Assembly (NCBI RefSeq): GCF_001646665.1
Contig: NZ_LWBU01000110.1
Span: 103,368 to 161,959 of the forward strand
Direction: 5' to 3'
Source: Streptomyces noursei
GTDB taxonomy: Bacteria > Actinomycetota > Actinomycetes > Streptomycetales > Streptomycetaceae
DNA: 58,592 nucleotides
A program made the translations under genes and the position numbers. Positions 19,135-28,803 of the stretch are shown in pieces. How positions within the stretch are numbered: the stretch's first letter is position 1; every line of letters starts with the position of its first letter. The notes beneath the pieces are model-generated. The model was not told the DNA's origin, made no database searches, and saw nothing but the letters and a program-made list of their open reading frames with translations.

Positions 19135-19174
19135 CAGAGGCAGACCACGGGGAACGACACCCCGGCAACGCGGC

Positions 19175-19224
19175 GGCGCCGCCGTCGAGTTCCCGCCACC
19201 TGCGGGGAACTCGACGGCGGCGCC
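19175..19224 (+). terminator. terminator after trmI
   Basis: GGCGCCGCCGTCGAGTTCCC pairs over about 20 bp with GGGAACTCGACGGCGGCGCC, with one bulged base near the loop. It starts 41 bases after the trmI stop codon and ends 116 bases before the next gene. Confidence 0.85.
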
Positions 19225-19340
19225 CTCACGTTCGCGCACCGGGGCACGGCCGGCGGTGCGCGACCCCCCGGTTCCGCACCGGTGTGACATATGGCACGAT
19301 GCTGGCCACGCCACCGCACAGCCCACAGGAGACACCCCGC

Positions 19341-19928
19341 GTGCAGACCTCCGCCGTCCCGGACCTCGCGCACACCCACGCCCGCCCCGTGCACTGGCTC
19401 GCCACCGCCGCGGCGACGGCCGCGGTCGTCGCCGCCGCCGGGATGCTCCAGCCCGGTTCCGCCACCGCCTCCCAGACGGGCGGAATCCGGACGGCGGCCG
19501 CGCCCGCCCCGGCCCCCGCACCCGACCCCGCGGCGGTGACCTACCCGCTCGAATGCGGCGGCGCGCCCGGCGTGGTGGCACGGCGGGCGACGGGGGACCT
19601 CGACGGGGACGGCCGCCCCGAGACGGTCGTGGCGGCGCACTGCCGAGCGGGTTCCGGGACGCCGCCGAGCGGTGTGTACGTGCTGGCCCGGGGCTCCGGC
19701 AACGGCGCCGCGGCGGCGCCGCGCGTGGTGGCCACGCTGGTGGACCCGGCCGAGCGGCGCAGCGTCGGCGGGCTCGCCGTCCGTGACGGGGCGGTCACGG
19801 CGACCCTGTTCGGGTACTCCTCACCGGACGTACCGAGCTGCTGTCCCGATCAGCGGGAGACGGTCAAGTGGCGGTGGGAGGGCGACAAGTTCGTCCGGTC
19901 CGCCGCGGCCGCCGCCACGGGTGCGTGA
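19341..19928 (+). CDS. small secreted protein of unknown function
   Basis: A 195-residue protein with a hydrophobic signal segment (ATAAATAAVVAAAGM) and an Ala-rich cleavage region, then a Pro/Ala linker of about 15 residues and a compact domain. One FG-GAP/VCBS-like acidic turn is visible (GDLDGDGRPETVVAAHC), plus four cysteines in the mature part (LECGG, AAHC, SCCPD). The GTG start at 19341 follows AGGAG with ~9-base spacing; an ATG at 19299 is less well supported. No family is recognised beyond Streptomyces secreted hypotheticals. It ends four bases before the convergent ferredoxin stop codon. Confidence 0.7.
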   Translation: MQTSAVPDLAHTHARPVHWLATAAATAAVVAAAGMLQPGSATASQTGGIRTAAAPAPAPAPDPAAVTYPLECGGAPGVVARRATGDLDGDGRPETVVAAHCRAGSGTPPSGVYVLARGSGNGAAAAPRVVATLVDPAERRSVGGLAVRDGAVTATLFGYSSPDVPSCCPDQRETVKWRWEGDKFVRSAAAAATGA

Positions 19929-19932
19929 CCGG

Positions 19933-20244
19933 TCACTCCGCGTCAGGGCCGTAGACCTCGACCCTGTCCGAAACGCGCCGTACGTGGATGCAGTCGCCGG
20001 GGCACTCCTTGGCGGAGTCCACGACGTCCTGGAGGAGCGGCAGCGGCACGGGCGTGGTGGCGCCCGGGTCCTGGAGGAGTTCGTCGTCGGCGCTCTTCAC
20101 GTACGCGAGACCGTCGATGTCCAGCTCGAAGACCTCGGGGGCGTACTGCGCGCAGATCCCGTCCCCGGTGCAGAGGTCCTGGTCGATCCAGACCTCCAGG
20201 GCCTCGCCGGCGCCCGTGGTCGGAGCCTCGTGCTGCACGGTCAT
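19933..20244 (-). CDS. ferredoxin, probably [3Fe-4S]/[4Fe-4S] actinobacterial type
   Basis: A 103-residue electron carrier. Cluster ligands visible are C-x5-C in DLCTGDGICAQYAPEVFELD and the C-terminal CPGDCIHV. The first motif resembles the Streptomyces 3Fe-4S ferredoxins that serve cytochromes P450, but no P450 or reductase gene is nearby. The ATG at 20244 is supported by the upstream AGAGGCAGGA and the family N-terminus; a longer frame to 20385 is not. It is divergent from arc across ~230 bases. Confidence 0.9.
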   Translation of the reverse strand: MTVQHEAPTTGAGEALEVWIDQDLCTGDGICAQYAPEVFELDIDGLAYVKSADDELLQDPGATTPVPLPLLQDVVDSAKECPGDCIHVRRVSDRVEVYGPDAE

Positions 20245-20432
20245 GTTCCTGCCTCTGGTGTGGTAAGTCGGGCCAACCCTGACGGGTGTTGACCACCCCG
20301 ACGATACAACCGCCCGCTTTCGAATGTTGATGGGTGGGTATCCCCCTGATGCGAGGGAGAGCGCAAGGGTGAAGATCGGACACACCCCGAGAGTCTTTGT
20401 GATCTAGGGGTTTCAATCATCACCAGCCCAGG

Positions 20433-20438
20433 TAGGGT
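20433..20438 (+). promoter_or_regulatory. candidate -10 hexamer TAGGGT upstream of arc
   Basis: TAGGGT, 38 bases before the arc GTG, fits the actinobacterial -10 form TANNNT. No good -35 could be assigned. Confidence 0.4.
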
Positions 20439-20476
20439 CAGAAAGCGTCCAGCTCCCCTTGGAGGAGGTGAGGACC

Positions 20477-22243
20477 GTGGCAGCCCACGACGACGACATC
20501 AACCGCGGCATCCGGCCGGGGCGGGGGTCTGAAGACCCTGCCGGCCAGGTTGCCTATCTCGAGCAGGAAATCGCCGTCCTGCGACGTAAGCTCGCCGACT
20601 CTCCGCGTCACACGAGGATTCTCGAGGAGCGGATCGTCGAGCTGCAGACCAACCTGGCCGGCGTGTCCGCACAGAACGAGCGACTCGCCAATACGCTCCG
20701 TGAGGCCCGCGACCAGATCGTGGCCCTCAAGGAGGAGGTCGACCGGCTCGCGCAGCCGCCGGCCGGCTTCGGTGTCTTCCTGCAGGCGAACGAGGACGGC
20801 ACCTGCGACATCTTCACCGGGGGCCGCAAGCTCCGGGTGAACGTCAGCCCCAGCGTCGAGCTCGACGAGCTCCGGCGCGGCCAGGAACTGATGCTCAACG
20901 AAGCGCTGAACGTGGTCGAGGCCATGGAGTTCGAGCGCGCCGGGGACATCGTCACCCTCAAGGAGATCCTCGAGGACGGCGAGCGCGCCCTGGTGATCGG
21001 GCACACCGATGAGGAGAGGGTGGTGAGGCTCGCCGAGCCGCTGCTGGACATCACCATCCGCCCCGGCGACGCCCTGCTGCTGGAGCCCAGGTCCGGTTAC
21101 GTCTACGAGGTGATCCCGAAGAGCGAGGTCGAGGAGCTCGTCCTCGAAGAGGTCCCGGACGTCGACTACACGAAGATCGGTGGTCTGGGGAACCAGATCG
21201 AGCTGATCCGCGACGCGGTCGAGCTTCCGTACCTCTACCCCGACCTCTTCCAGGAGCACGAGCTGCGGCCGCCGAAGGGCATCCTTCTGTACGGTCCGCC
21301 CGGCTGCGGCAAGACGCTGATCGCGAAGGCGGTCGCCAACTCCCTTGCCAAGAAGGTCGCCGAGGTGACCGGGCAGCCCGCGGGGAAGAGCTACTTCCTC
21401 AACATCAAGGGCCCCGAGCTCCTCAACAAGTACGTCGGCGAGACCGAGCGGCACATCCGCCTGGTCTTCCAGCGCGCTCGTGAGAAGGCGAGCGAGGGCA
21501 CTCCGGTGATCGTCTTCTTCGACGAGATGGAGTCCCTCTTCCGCACCCGCGGCTCCGGTGTCAGCTCGGACGTGGAGAACACCATCGTCCCCCAGCTGCT
21601 CGCCGAGATCGACGGTGTGGAGGGCTTGGAGAACGTCATCGTCATCGGCGCCTCCAACCGCGAGGACATGATCGACCCCGCGATCCTCCGGCCCGGCCGG
21701 CTCGATGTGAAGATCAAGATCGAGCGTCCGGACGCGGAGGCCGCGAAGGACATCTTCGCCAAGTACCTGACACCGTCGCTGCCGCTGCACGCGGACGACC
21801 TGGCGGAGCACAATGGGTCCAAGGAAGCCGCGGCCCAGGCGATGATCCAGTCGGTCGTGGAGCAGATGTACGCGGAATCCGAGGAGAACCGGTTCCTCGA
21901 GGTCACCTACGCCAACGGTGACAAGGAAGTCCTGTACTTCAAGGACTTCAACTCCGGCGCGATGATCCAGAACATCGTCGACCGGGCGAAGAAGATGGCC
22001 ATCAAGGCCTTCCTCGACCACAACCAGAAGGGTCTGAGGGTCTCCCACCTCCTCCAGGCGTGCGTGGACGAGTTCAAGGAGAACGAGGACCTGCCGAACA
22101 CCACCAACCCGGACGACTGGGCCCGGATCTCCGGAAAGAAGGGCGAGCGGATCGTGTTCATCCGCACGCTCGTCACCGGAAAGCAGGGCGCCGACACCGG
22201 TCGCTCCATCGACACGGTGGCGAATACCGGTCAGTACCTGTAG
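20477..22243 (+). CDS. arc: proteasome-associated AAA+ ATPase (ARC/Mpa)
   Basis: Hexameric unfoldase that recognises Pup-tagged proteins and feeds them into the 20S proteasome. The 588 residues contain an N-terminal coiled coil (~20-85) that captures Pup, two OB folds (~90-230), and the AAA+ module with Walker A GPPGCGKT (~273-280), Walker [11 protein letters not shown] (~343) and the arginine-finger region. It ends in QYL, the HbYX-like gate-docking tail (Gln-Tyr-Leu) needed for proteasome contact. The GTG at 20477 is chosen because GGAGGAGGTGAGG precedes it and it matches the S. coelicolor N-terminus (AAHDDDINR). dop follows after 269 bases. Confidence 0.96.
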   Translation: MAAHDDDINRGIRPGRGSEDPAGQVAYLEQEIAVLRRKLADSPRHTRILEERIVELQTNLAGVSAQNERLANTLREARDQIVALKEEVDRLAQPPAGFGVFLQANEDGTCDIFTGGRKLRVNVSPSVELDELRRGQELMLNEALNVVEAMEFERAGDIVTLKEILEDGERALVIGHTDEERVVRLAEPLLDITIRPGDALLLEPRSGYVYEVIPKSEVEELVLEEVPDVDYTKIGGLGNQIELIRDAVELPYLYPDLFQEHELRPPKGILLYGPPGCGKTLIAKAVANSLAKKVAEVTGQPAGKSYFLNIKGPELLNKYVGETERHIRLVFQRAREKASEGTPVIVFFDEMESLFRTRGSGVSSDVENTIVPQLLAEIDGVEGLENVIVIGASNREDMIDPAILRPGRLDVKIKIERPDAEAAKDIFAKYLTPSLPLHADDLAEHNGSKEAAAQAMIQSVVEQMYAESEENRFLEVTYANGDKEVLYFKDFNSGAMIQNIVDRAKKMAIKAFLDHNQKGLRVSHLLQACVDEFKENEDLPNTTNPDDWARISGKKGERIVFIRTLVTGKQGADTGRSIDTVANTGQYL

Positions 22244-22274
22244 ATCGCATTCCGGCTGCGGGTGCCCGGGAATT

Positions 22275-22291
22275 CCCCGCCCACGGCGGGG
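22275..22291. repeat. small hairpin between arc and dop
   Basis: CCCCGCC-CAC-GGCGGGG, 31 bases after the arc stop codon. It may be a weak attenuator or terminator within the locus. Confidence 0.4.
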
Positions 22292-22392
22292 GAGGGCATC
22301 CGCGGCCGGCTGCTTTCACCGGCCCCTGGCCATCGTTCCGACGACACCGCAGCAATGACGCAATTGATCTCCCCACCAGCGCAGAGGCGTTC

Positions 22393-22398
22393 TAGGCT
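22393..22398 (+). promoter_or_regulatory. candidate -10 hexamer TAGGCT upstream of dop
   Basis: TAGGCT occurs 114 bases before the dop ATG in the arc-dop gap. It suggests an internal promoter with a long leader; no convincing -35 was found. Confidence 0.35.
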
Positions 22399-22512
22399 CT
22401 TCCGTACCGCCCAGTCGCGCAGTGCGGGGACGGGCACCGCACACGCATCTCGGAAGCAGCGGTACTTGAGCGCCGTTCCCGGACGGGGACGCCGCCGGGC
22501 AAGGAGGGCCGC

Positions 22513-24024
22513 ATGACCGTACGGCGAGTAATGGGCATCGAGACGGAGTACGGGATCTCCGTCCCCGGCCACCCGAACGCCAATGCCATGCTCACCTCGT
22601 CCCAGATCGTCAACGCCTACGCGGCGGCGATGCACCGGGCGCGGCGCGCCCGCTGGGACTTCGAGGAGGAGAACCCGCTGCGGGACGCCCGCGGCTTCGA
22701 CCTCGCCCGCGAGGCCGCGGACTCCAGCCAGCTCACGGACGAGGACATCGGCCTGGCCAATGTGATCCTCACCAACGGCGCACGGCTCTACGTCGACCAC
22801 GCGCACCCCGAGTACAGCTCGCCCGAGGTCACCAATCCCCGGGACGCCGTGCTGTGGGACAAGGCCGGCGAGCGGATCATGGCGGAGGCCGCGGAGCGGG
22901 CGGCCCAGCTGCCCGGCGCCCAGCCGATCCACCTCTACAAGAACAACACCGACAACAAGGGCGCCTCCTACGGCACGCACGAGAACTACCTGATGAAGCG
23001 GGAGACCCCGTTCTCGGACATCGTGCGCCACCTGACGCCCTTCTTCGTCTCCCGGCAGGTCGTCACGGGCGCGGGCCGCGTCGGCATCGGCCAGGACGGC
23101 CACGAGCACGGTTTCCAGATCAGCCAGCGCGCGGACTACTTCGAGGTCGAGGTGGGGCTGGAGACCACCCTCAAGCGGCCCATCATCAACACCCGCGACG
23201 AGCCGCACGCGGACGCGGAGAGGTACCGCCGCCTCCACGTGATCATCGGTGACGCCAACCTCTCCGAGATCTCGACGTACCTCAAGCTGGGCACCACGGC
23301 CCTGGTGCTGTCGATGATCGAGGACGGGTTCATCACGGTCGACCTCGCCGTCGACCAGCCGGTGCGCACCCTGCACCAGGTCTCGCACGACCCCTCCCTC
23401 CAGTACCTGATCACGCTCCGCAGCGGCCGGACACTCACCGCCGTACAACTCCAGATGGAGTACTTCGAGCTGGCCCGCAAGTACGTCGAGGAGCGGTTCG
23501 GCGCCGACGCCGACGAGCAGACCAAGGACGTGCTGGCCCGGTGGGAGGACACGCTGAGCCGGCTGGAGAGCGACCCGATGAGCCTGGCGGGCGAGCTGGA
23601 CTGGGTGGCCAAGCGGGAGCTGATGGAGGGCTACCGGCGCCGTGACGACCTGGACTGGGACGCGGCGCGCCTCCACCTGGTGGACCTGCAGTACGCCGAC
23701 GTGCGCCCCGAGAAGGGCCTGTACAACCGTCTGGCGGCCCGCGGGAGGATGAAGCGGCTGCTGGACGAGGACGCCGTCACACGGGCCCAAGCGAAGCCTC
23801 CTGAGGACACCAGGGCCTACTTCCGGGGCCGCTGCCTGGAGCAGTACGCCGACGACGTGGCCGCGGCCTCCTGGGACTCGGTGATCTTCGACCTGCCGGG
23901 CCGTGACTCGCTGCAGCGGGTGCCCACGCTGGAACCGTTGCGCGGTACACGTAACCACGTGAAGGAGCTGCTGGACCGCTGCCGCACGGCCGAGGACCTG
24001 GTCCGGGTGCTGTCCGGCCGCTGA
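22513..24024 (+). CDS. dop: Pup deamidase/depupylase
   Basis: Converts the C-terminal Gln of Pup to Glu and removes Pup from substrates; glutamine-synthetase-like carboxylate-amine ligase fold. The 503-residue protein has the N-terminal motif GIETEYGIS (nucleotide/metal site), catalytic Asp95 in [34 protein letters not shown], and [20 protein letters not shown], shared with PafA. The insert at ~residues 40-80 ([20 protein letters not shown]) is the Dop-specific loop that separates it from PafA. The ATG follows AAGGAGGG. pup begins 168 bases later. Confidence 0.95.
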   Translation: MTVRRVMGIETEYGISVPGHPNANAMLTSSQIVNAYAAAMHRARRARWDFEEENPLRDARGFDLAREAADSSQLTDEDIGLANVILTNGARLYVDHAHPEYSSPEVTNPRDAVLWDKAGERIMAEAAERAAQLPGAQPIHLYKNNTDNKGASYGTHENYLMKRETPFSDIVRHLTPFFVSRQVVTGAGRVGIGQDGHEHGFQISQRADYFEVEVGLETTLKRPIINTRDEPHADAERYRRLHVIIGDANLSEISTYLKLGTTALVLSMIEDGFITVDLAVDQPVRTLHQVSHDPSLQYLITLRSGRTLTAVQLQMEYFELARKYVEERFGADADEQTKDVLARWEDTLSRLESDPMSLAGELDWVAKRELMEGYRRRDDLDWDAARLHLVDLQYADVRPEKGLYNRLAARGRMKRLLDEDAVTRAQAKPPEDTRAYFRGRCLEQYADDVAAASWDSVIFDLPGRDSLQRVPTLEPLRGTRNHVKELLDRCRTAEDLVRVLSGR

Positions 24025-24192
24025 CCGCGGCCGAGTACACGTGCGAAAACGCGCTTGGCCCGGAGATCTCCCGGGAATCATGGGACTACTCCCTGGACGT
24101 TGGAGAAAGTGCAGGGCCGATGTCAGACCGTCCTTGTAGGGTCTGATCTTGAGAGACCGAACCAAGCGGGCAAACCGAGCGGGGTGAGGGAT

Positions 24193-24411
24193 ATGGCGAC
24201 CAAGGACACCGGCGGCGGGCAGCAGAAGGCCACACGTTCCACCGAGGAGGTCGAGGAGCAGGCGCAGGACGCGCAGGCCTCCGAGGACCTCAAGGAGCGC
24301 CAGGAGAAGCTGTCCGACGACGTCGACTCCGTGCTCGACGAGATCGACGACGTCCTCGAGGAGAACGCCGAGGACTTCGTACGGTCCTTCGTGCAAAAGG
24401 GCGGACAGTAG
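24193..24411 (+). CDS. pup: prokaryotic ubiquitin-like protein Pup
   Basis: A 72-residue, highly acidic, largely disordered protein tag. The C-terminal half (DVDSVLDEIDDVLEENAEDF) is the helix bound by the ARC coiled coil, and the protein ends VQKGGQ. The terminal Gln means Dop must deamidate it before PafA can ligate it to lysines. The ATG at 24193 follows GTGAGGG; the longer upstream frame is unsupported. It stands between dop and prcB, the usual actinobacterial order. Confidence 0.96.
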   Translation: MATKDTGGGQQKATRSTEEVEEQAQDAQASEDLKERQEKLSDDVDSVLDEIDDVLEENAEDFVRSFVQKGGQ

Positions 24412-24560
24412 AGCTCGTTGTCCCTTCCGGTGCCGCCGGCGAAAGCCGTCGGCACCGGGACGGATGACCGGCGACGGCACGGGTAAGGTCCGTGCACAGC
24501 ACGCATGATCGGCCCGACCGCCGCAGCGGCGGGCCGCCGCCTCATTTCGGAAGGAAACGC

Positions 24561-25406
24561 GTGGAAGCCAACCCTCGTAGCATCGGGCGTCTGCCGGCAG
24601 CCTTCCTGACGCCCGGCTCCTCCTCGTTCATGGACTTCCTGGCCGACCACTCGCCCGAGCTGCTGCCCGGCAAGCGGACCTTGCCGCCGCTGCAGGGCGC
24701 CATCGAGGCGCCGCACGGCACGACCATCGTCGCCACCAGCTTCCCCGGCGGCGTGGTGCTCGCCGGTGACCGGCGCGCCACGATGGGCAACATGATCGCC
24801 CAGCGCGACATCGAGAAGGTGTTCCCGGCCGACGAGTACTCGGCCGTGGGCATCGCGGGCACCGCCGGCCTCGCCGTGGAGATGGTCAAGCTCTTCCAGC
24901 TGGAGCTGGAGCACTTCGAGAAGGTCGAGGGCGTGCAGCTCTCCCTGGAGGGCAAGGCGAACCGCCTGTCCACGATGATCCGCAGCAACCTGGGCATGGC
25001 GATGCAGGGCCTGGCCGTGGTGCCGCTCTTCGCCGGCTGGGACGTCGACCGCGAGAAGGGCCGGATCTTCAGCTACGACGTGACGGGCGGCCGGTCCGAG
25101 GAGCACGGCTTCGCGGCCACCGGTTCCGGTTCGATCTTCGCCCGGGGCGCGATGAAGAAGCTCTACCGTGACGACCTGACGGAGCAGCAGGCCATCACGC
25201 TGGTCGTGCAGGCGCTCTACGACGCCGCGGACGACGACTCGGCGACCGGCGGCCCGGACGTGGCCCGGCGGATCTACCCGATCGTCACGGTCATCACCGA
25301 CGAGGGCTTCCGGCGGCTCACCGAGGCCGAGTCCTCCGAGACCGCCCGCGCGATCCTGGAGCGCCGCCTCGAACAGCCCGACGGCCCGCGCGCCGCGCTG
25401 CTCTGA
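24561..25406 (+). CDS. prcB: 20S proteasome beta subunit
   Basis: Ntn-hydrolase protease subunit of the proteasome core. The 281-residue precursor has a 53-residue propeptide. Autocleavage between Gly53 and Thr54 ([10 protein letters not shown]) exposes the catalytic Thr. The active-site pattern [14 protein letters not shown] (Asp, Arg, then Lys in RDIEKVF) is intact. The GTG at 24561 is chosen for the GGAAGGAA binding site and the S. coelicolor-like N-terminus; the 24492 start is not supported. prcA follows after 34 bases, so the two are cotranscribed. Confidence 0.95.
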   Translation: MEANPRSIGRLPAAFLTPGSSSFMDFLADHSPELLPGKRTLPPLQGAIEAPHGTTIVATSFPGGVVLAGDRRATMGNMIAQRDIEKVFPADEYSAVGIAGTAGLAVEMVKLFQLELEHFEKVEGVQLSLEGKANRLSTMIRSNLGMAMQGLAVVPLFAGWDVDREKGRIFSYDVTGGRSEEHGFAATGSGSIFARGAMKKLYRDDLTEQQAITLVVQALYDAADDDSATGGPDVARRIYPIVTVITDEGFRRLTEAESSETARAILERRLEQPDGPRAALL

Positions 25407-25440
25407 TGTTTGCCCACCTGAAGAAAGGGACGGATAGCCG

Positions 25441-26202
25441 GTGACGACGCCGTTCTATGTCTCGCCCGCACAGGCCATGCAGGACCGGGCGGAGTACGCC
25501 CGCAAGGGCATCGCCCGTGGACGCAGCCTGGTTGTGCTGCAGTACGCCGACGGCATCGTCTTCGTCGGTGAGAACCCGTCCCGTGCGCTGCACAAGTTCA
25601 GCGAGATCTACGACCGGATCGGTTTCGCCGCGGCCGGTAAGTACAACGAGTACGAGAACCTGCGGATCGGCGGGGTGCGCTACGCGGACCTGCGCGGCTA
25701 CACCTACGACCGCGACGACGTGACGGCCCGTGGACTGGCCAACGTCTACGCCCAGACGCTGGGCACCATCTTCTCCAGCGCTGGCGAGAAGCCCTACGAG
25801 GTGGAGCTGGTCGTCGCCGAGGTGGGCACCTCCCCGGAGGGCGACCAGATCTACCGGCTGCCGCACGACGGATCGATCGTCGACGAGCACGGTTCGGTCG
25901 CGGTCGGCGGCAACGCCGAGCAGATCAGCAGCTTCCTCGACCAGCGGCACCGCGACGGGATGTCGCTCGCCGAGGCGCTGAAGCTGGCCGTGCAGGCGCT
26001 GTCCCGGGACACCAACGGCAGCGAGCGGGAGATCCCCGCGGAGCGGCTCGAAGTGGCGATCCTGGACCGCACCCGCCCGCAGCAGCGCAAGTTCAAGCGG
26101 ATCGTCGGCCGGCAGCTCTCCCGGCTCCTGGAGGCGGACGCCTCGGCCTCCACCCCGACGGACGCGCCCTCGGACGAGGAGCCGGAGGAGTCGGAGGACT
26201 GA
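25441..26202 (+). CDS. prcA: 20S proteasome alpha subunit
   Basis: Forms the outer, non-catalytic rings that gate the core particle. The 253 residues show the alpha-type N-terminal region ([20 protein letters not shown]) that closes the pore and docks ARC, and no catalytic Thr. The C-terminal ~30 residues are a Ser/Thr/Asp/Glu-rich acidic extension ([11 protein letters not shown]), presumably disordered. The GTG start follows GAAAGGGACGG. It ends the pup-prcB-prcA run and is followed 18 bases later by a strong hairpin. Confidence 0.95.
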   Translation: MTTPFYVSPAQAMQDRAEYARKGIARGRSLVVLQYADGIVFVGENPSRALHKFSEIYDRIGFAAAGKYNEYENLRIGGVRYADLRGYTYDRDDVTARGLANVYAQTLGTIFSSAGEKPYEVELVVAEVGTSPEGDQIYRLPHDGSIVDEHGSVAVGGNAEQISSFLDQRHRDGMSLAEALKLAVQALSRDTNGSEREIPAERLEVAILDRTRPQQRKFKRIVGRQLSRLLEADASASTPTDAPSDEEPEESED

Positions 26203-26220
26203 CCCCCGGCTCGCGCACGA

Positions 26221-26252
26221 GTGCCCCGGACCGCCGGCGCGGTCCGGGGCAC
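26221..26252. terminator. terminator after prcA
   Basis: GTGCCCCGGACC and GGTCCGGGGCAC form a perfect 12-bp stem. It lies between the convergent prcA and LacI-type genes and can serve both. Confidence 0.85.
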
Positions 26253-26259
26253 CGGCGTG

Positions 26260-27393
26260 TCAGGGGGCCGGAGGCGGCCCCGAGGAGCCGCGGGGCATCA
26301 GGGTGACCGGAAGGTCGCCGCGCTCCGGTGGACGGCCCTCCAGGACGTCCAGGAGGGCCGTCATGCCGCGCTCCCCGATCCGTTCGGCGGGCAGCCGCAC
26401 CGTGGTCAGCTCCGGCTCCACCGCCGTGGCCAGCGCCAGGTCGTCGAACCCGGTGACCGACACGTCCTCCGGAACCCGTAGCCCCAGCCGCCGCACCGCC
26501 TTGCACGCGCCCGCCGCCACGATGTCGTCGTCGCACACCAGGGCGGTGGGGCGCGGCCCCGGCGCGGTCAGCGCGCGCTCGGCCGCCTCGCGGGCGCCGT
26601 TCACCTCCAGCGGCGCCGGGACGGTCCGTACGCCGACTCCGGGGACGCCGCCCAGGCACGCGGCCAGGGCCCGGCCGCGCACGTCGAAGGTCCAGGACGG
26701 CACGGCGGACGACAGGTGCACGAAGCGGCGGTGACCGAGCGCCAGCAGATGGTCCGTCACCTGCCGCATGCCGTCGGCGATGTCGAGGTTCACATGGGCG
26801 GCGGCGTCCGAGTCGGCGGGGTCGCTGTCGAGCATCACCAGCGGCAGGTCGGTGCCGCGGATCGCCCTCAGCGCGTCGGCGGCCATGGAGGAGGCGATCA
26901 CCCCGTCCAGGGCCGCGCGGGCGGAGGCGAACGGGTCCCGTGCCGGGCCGACGCCCTCCGGGGAGGGGTACAGGACCACGCCGAAACCGTGCCGGGCGGC
27001 CACGGCCGCGGCGCCCGTGTAGACGCGGGCGAAGAACTCGTTGGTCAGTGCGGGCACCACCAGCAGCGCGGTCCTGGTCCGCCCCAGGCGCAGGTTGCGG
27101 GCCGCCAGGTTGGGCCGGTAGCCGAGTTCGCCGGCCGCGTCCCGCACCAGCCGGGCGGTGCGCTCCGAGACCCGCCCGCGCCACTTGTCGCCCAGCACCA
27201 GGGACACGGTCGCCTGCGAGACGCCCGCGACCCGCGCGACGTCCCGGCTGGTGGGGCGTGCGGCGCCGGCGCCCGCCACGGGGGCGCCCCCGGCCGCGGG
27301 GGCCCCGGTCCCCGGGGCGTCGCCCGGTCCGGTGCCGGGCCCGTCCGCCCGCCGGGGTGCCGGGCCGGGAACCGCTGGGTCCGGGTGGTGCAC
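26260..27393 (-). CDS. LacI-family transcriptional regulator
   Basis: A 377-residue repressor. After a ~45-residue Pro/Ala/Gly-rich N-terminal extension comes the LacI helix-turn-helix (TSRDVARVAGVSQATVSLVL) and hinge helix (YRPNLAARNLRLGRTRT). The periplasmic-binding-protein-like effector domain follows (PLVMLDSDPADSDAAAHVNL, TALVCDDDIVAAGACKAVRR, VSVTGFDDLALATAVEPELT). The GTG at 27393 is chosen for the GGAGG seven bases upstream. It is divergent from the MFS gene across 120 bases that contain a 27-bp palindrome. It probably controls that transporter; the effector is unknown. Its position inside the Pup locus, as I recall for S. coelicolor SCO1641-1642, is conserved. Confidence 0.88.
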   Translation of the reverse strand: MHHPDPAVPGPAPRRADGPGTGPGDAPGTGAPAAGGAPVAGAGAARPTSRDVARVAGVSQATVSLVLGDKWRGRVSERTARLVRDAAGELGYRPNLAARNLRLGRTRTALLVVPALTNEFFARVYTGAAAVAARHGFGVVLYPSPEGVGPARDPFASARAALDGVIASSMAADALRAIRGTDLPLVMLDSDPADSDAAAHVNLDIADGMRQVTDHLLALGHRRFVHLSSAVPSWTFDVRGRALAACLGGVPGVGVRTVPAPLEVNGAREAAERALTAPGPRPTALVCDDDIVAAGACKAVRRLGLRVPEDVSVTGFDDLALATAVEPELTTVRLPAERIGERGMTALLDVLEGRPPERGDLPVTLMPRGSSGPPPAP

Positions 27394-27451
27394 GCACGCC
27401 TCCGCTTCGACGATCACGACCGCGAGGTGGACCCGCGGGATGCCGTCATGG

Positions 27452-27478
27452 TACGTATGACGGAGGACGTTATACGTA
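27452..27478. promoter_or_regulatory. 27-bp near-perfect palindrome between LacI and MFS genes
   Basis: TACGTATGACG and CGTTATACGTA arms (10 of 11 paired) around GAGGA. It lies 35 bases before the MFS start and 58 before the LacI start, so a bound repressor could block both promoters. The five-base centre is unlike the classical LacI operator with central CG, so the binding protein is inferred. Confidence 0.7.
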
Positions 27479-27513
27479 AAACCCCGGTGATCGCCGGGGG
27501 AGAGGGGCAGCAC

Positions 27514-28794
27514 ATGGCCGCCGCACCGGGCGGGTACGCCGACATCCTGAAGGCGCCTCATGCCGCCAGGCTCCTCATAGGGACCCTCGTCGGACGCCTC
27601 CCCAACGGCACGGCACCCATCGCGATCATGATGTTCACCCGCGCCGAGGGCGGCAGCTACAGCCTGGCCGGCGGGCTCGCCGCCGTGTACGGGGTCGGCA
27701 ACGCCATCGGGCAGCCCCTGCTCGGCCGTGCCGTGGACCTGCACGGGCAGCCCCGCGTGCAGTTCCCGGCGGCCCTGGTGTCCGCCCTCGGCATGGTGGT
27801 GCTGGTGCTGGCCGGTACGGAGCCGCTCCCGCTCGCCTACGCGGCCGTCGCGGTCGCCGGCCTCTTCACCCCGCCCCTGGAGGGCGGCCTGCGGGCCCTG
27901 TGGCCGAGCGTCCTGGGCCGCGAGGACCGGGTCCACCGCGCGTACGCCCTGGACGCGGTCGCGCAGGAGATCATGTTCACCGTCGGCCCCCTGCTGGTCA
28001 CGCTGCTCGTGGCGCTCCGGTCGCCCGCCGCCGCGCTGCTGGTCATCAACGCGATCGGGGTGCTCGGCGCCCTCTCCGTCGTCCTGTCCGAGCCCTCCCG
28101 CGCCTGGCGCTCCGCGCCCCGCGAGGCCCACTGGCTCGGCGCGCTGCGGTCGCCCGGGCTGCTCGCCCTGCTCGGCGCGTTCTTCTTCGTCGGGCTCGCC
28201 ATGGGTTCCATCGCCGTCGCCGGGATCGCGTACGCGGAGGGGCACGGCAACGAGTCCGTCTACGGCTGGCTGATGGCCGCCCTGGGCCTCGGCGCGCTCA
28301 TCGGTGGTGTGGCGTACGGGGCGCGGCAGTGGGCGGGCGCGCCGGAGAGCCGGCTGCGGGTCCTCGTCGGACTGCTGGCGCTGGGCTACCTGCCGCTGAC
28401 CCTCACCCCGGGCGTCGTGGCGATGACGGCCCTGGCCGCCCTCGCGGGCGTGTTCCTGGCGCCCGCCATCGCGTGCGCGTTCATCGTCGTCGACCGCCAC
28501 GCCCCGCGCGGCACGGTCACCGAGGCCTTCTCCTGGCTGGTCACCACCTTCGGCGTGGGCGCCGCCGCCGGAACGGCCGTCGCCGGACCGGTGGTCCAGC
28601 TGTCCGGCACCACCGCGAGTTTCGCCGTGGCGGTGGCCGGCGGATTCGCCGCTCTGCTGGTCCTCGTGGCCACCCGGCGCGTACTGGCGGTTCCCCTCCA
28701 CCGGCCGCGACACACCGGAGATGTCGTGGCGGCATCGGAAAATGATCGAAACGGTGCCGTCGAACCCGGTTTCAGCACAGGGCATCAGGCGTAA
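27514..28794 (+). CDS. MFS transporter
   Basis: A 426-residue integral membrane protein with about 12 hydrophobic helices in two halves. The N-half has LLIGTLVGRLPNGTAPIAIM and a loop motif GRAVDLHGQPR resembling MFS motif A; the C-half begins near WLGALRSPGLLALLGAFFF. It resembles sugar- or drug-efflux type MFS proteins; the substrate is not assignable. The ATG follows GGGAGAGGGG. It is divergent from a LacI regulator and ends nine bases before pafA, whose own promoter appears to overlap this stop codon. Confidence 0.85.
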   Translation: MAAAPGGYADILKAPHAARLLIGTLVGRLPNGTAPIAIMMFTRAEGGSYSLAGGLAAVYGVGNAIGQPLLGRAVDLHGQPRVQFPAALVSALGMVVLVLAGTEPLPLAYAAVAVAGLFTPPLEGGLRALWPSVLGREDRVHRAYALDAVAQEIMFTVGPLLVTLLVALRSPAAALLVINAIGVLGALSVVLSEPSRAWRSAPREAHWLGALRSPGLLALLGAFFFVGLAMGSIAVAGIAYAEGHGNESVYGWLMAALGLGALIGGVAYGARQWAGAPESRLRVLVGLLALGYLPLTLTPGVVAMTALAALAGVFLAPAIACAFIVVDRHAPRGTVTEAFSWLVTTFGVGAAAGTAVAGPVVQLSGTTASFAVAVAGGFAALLVLVATRRVLAVPLHRPRHTGDVVAASENDRNGAVEPGFSTGHQA

Positions 28795-28797
28795 TGT
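28792..28797 (+). promoter_or_regulatory. -10 hexamer TAATGT, leaderless pafA
   Basis: TAATGT overlaps the MFS stop codon and is followed by exactly six bases and the pafA ATG. No Shine-Dalgarno sequence precedes pafA. The best -35 (TTTCAG, 28770-28775) is weak. Confidence 0.5.
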
Positions 28798-28803
28798 TCA
28801 GTC

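Noticed and set aside
26260..28785. Extended LacI reading of 841 codons
   Set aside because: The upstream part is antisense to the MFS gene and low-complexity; the GTG at 27393 with a GGAGG site is the natural start.
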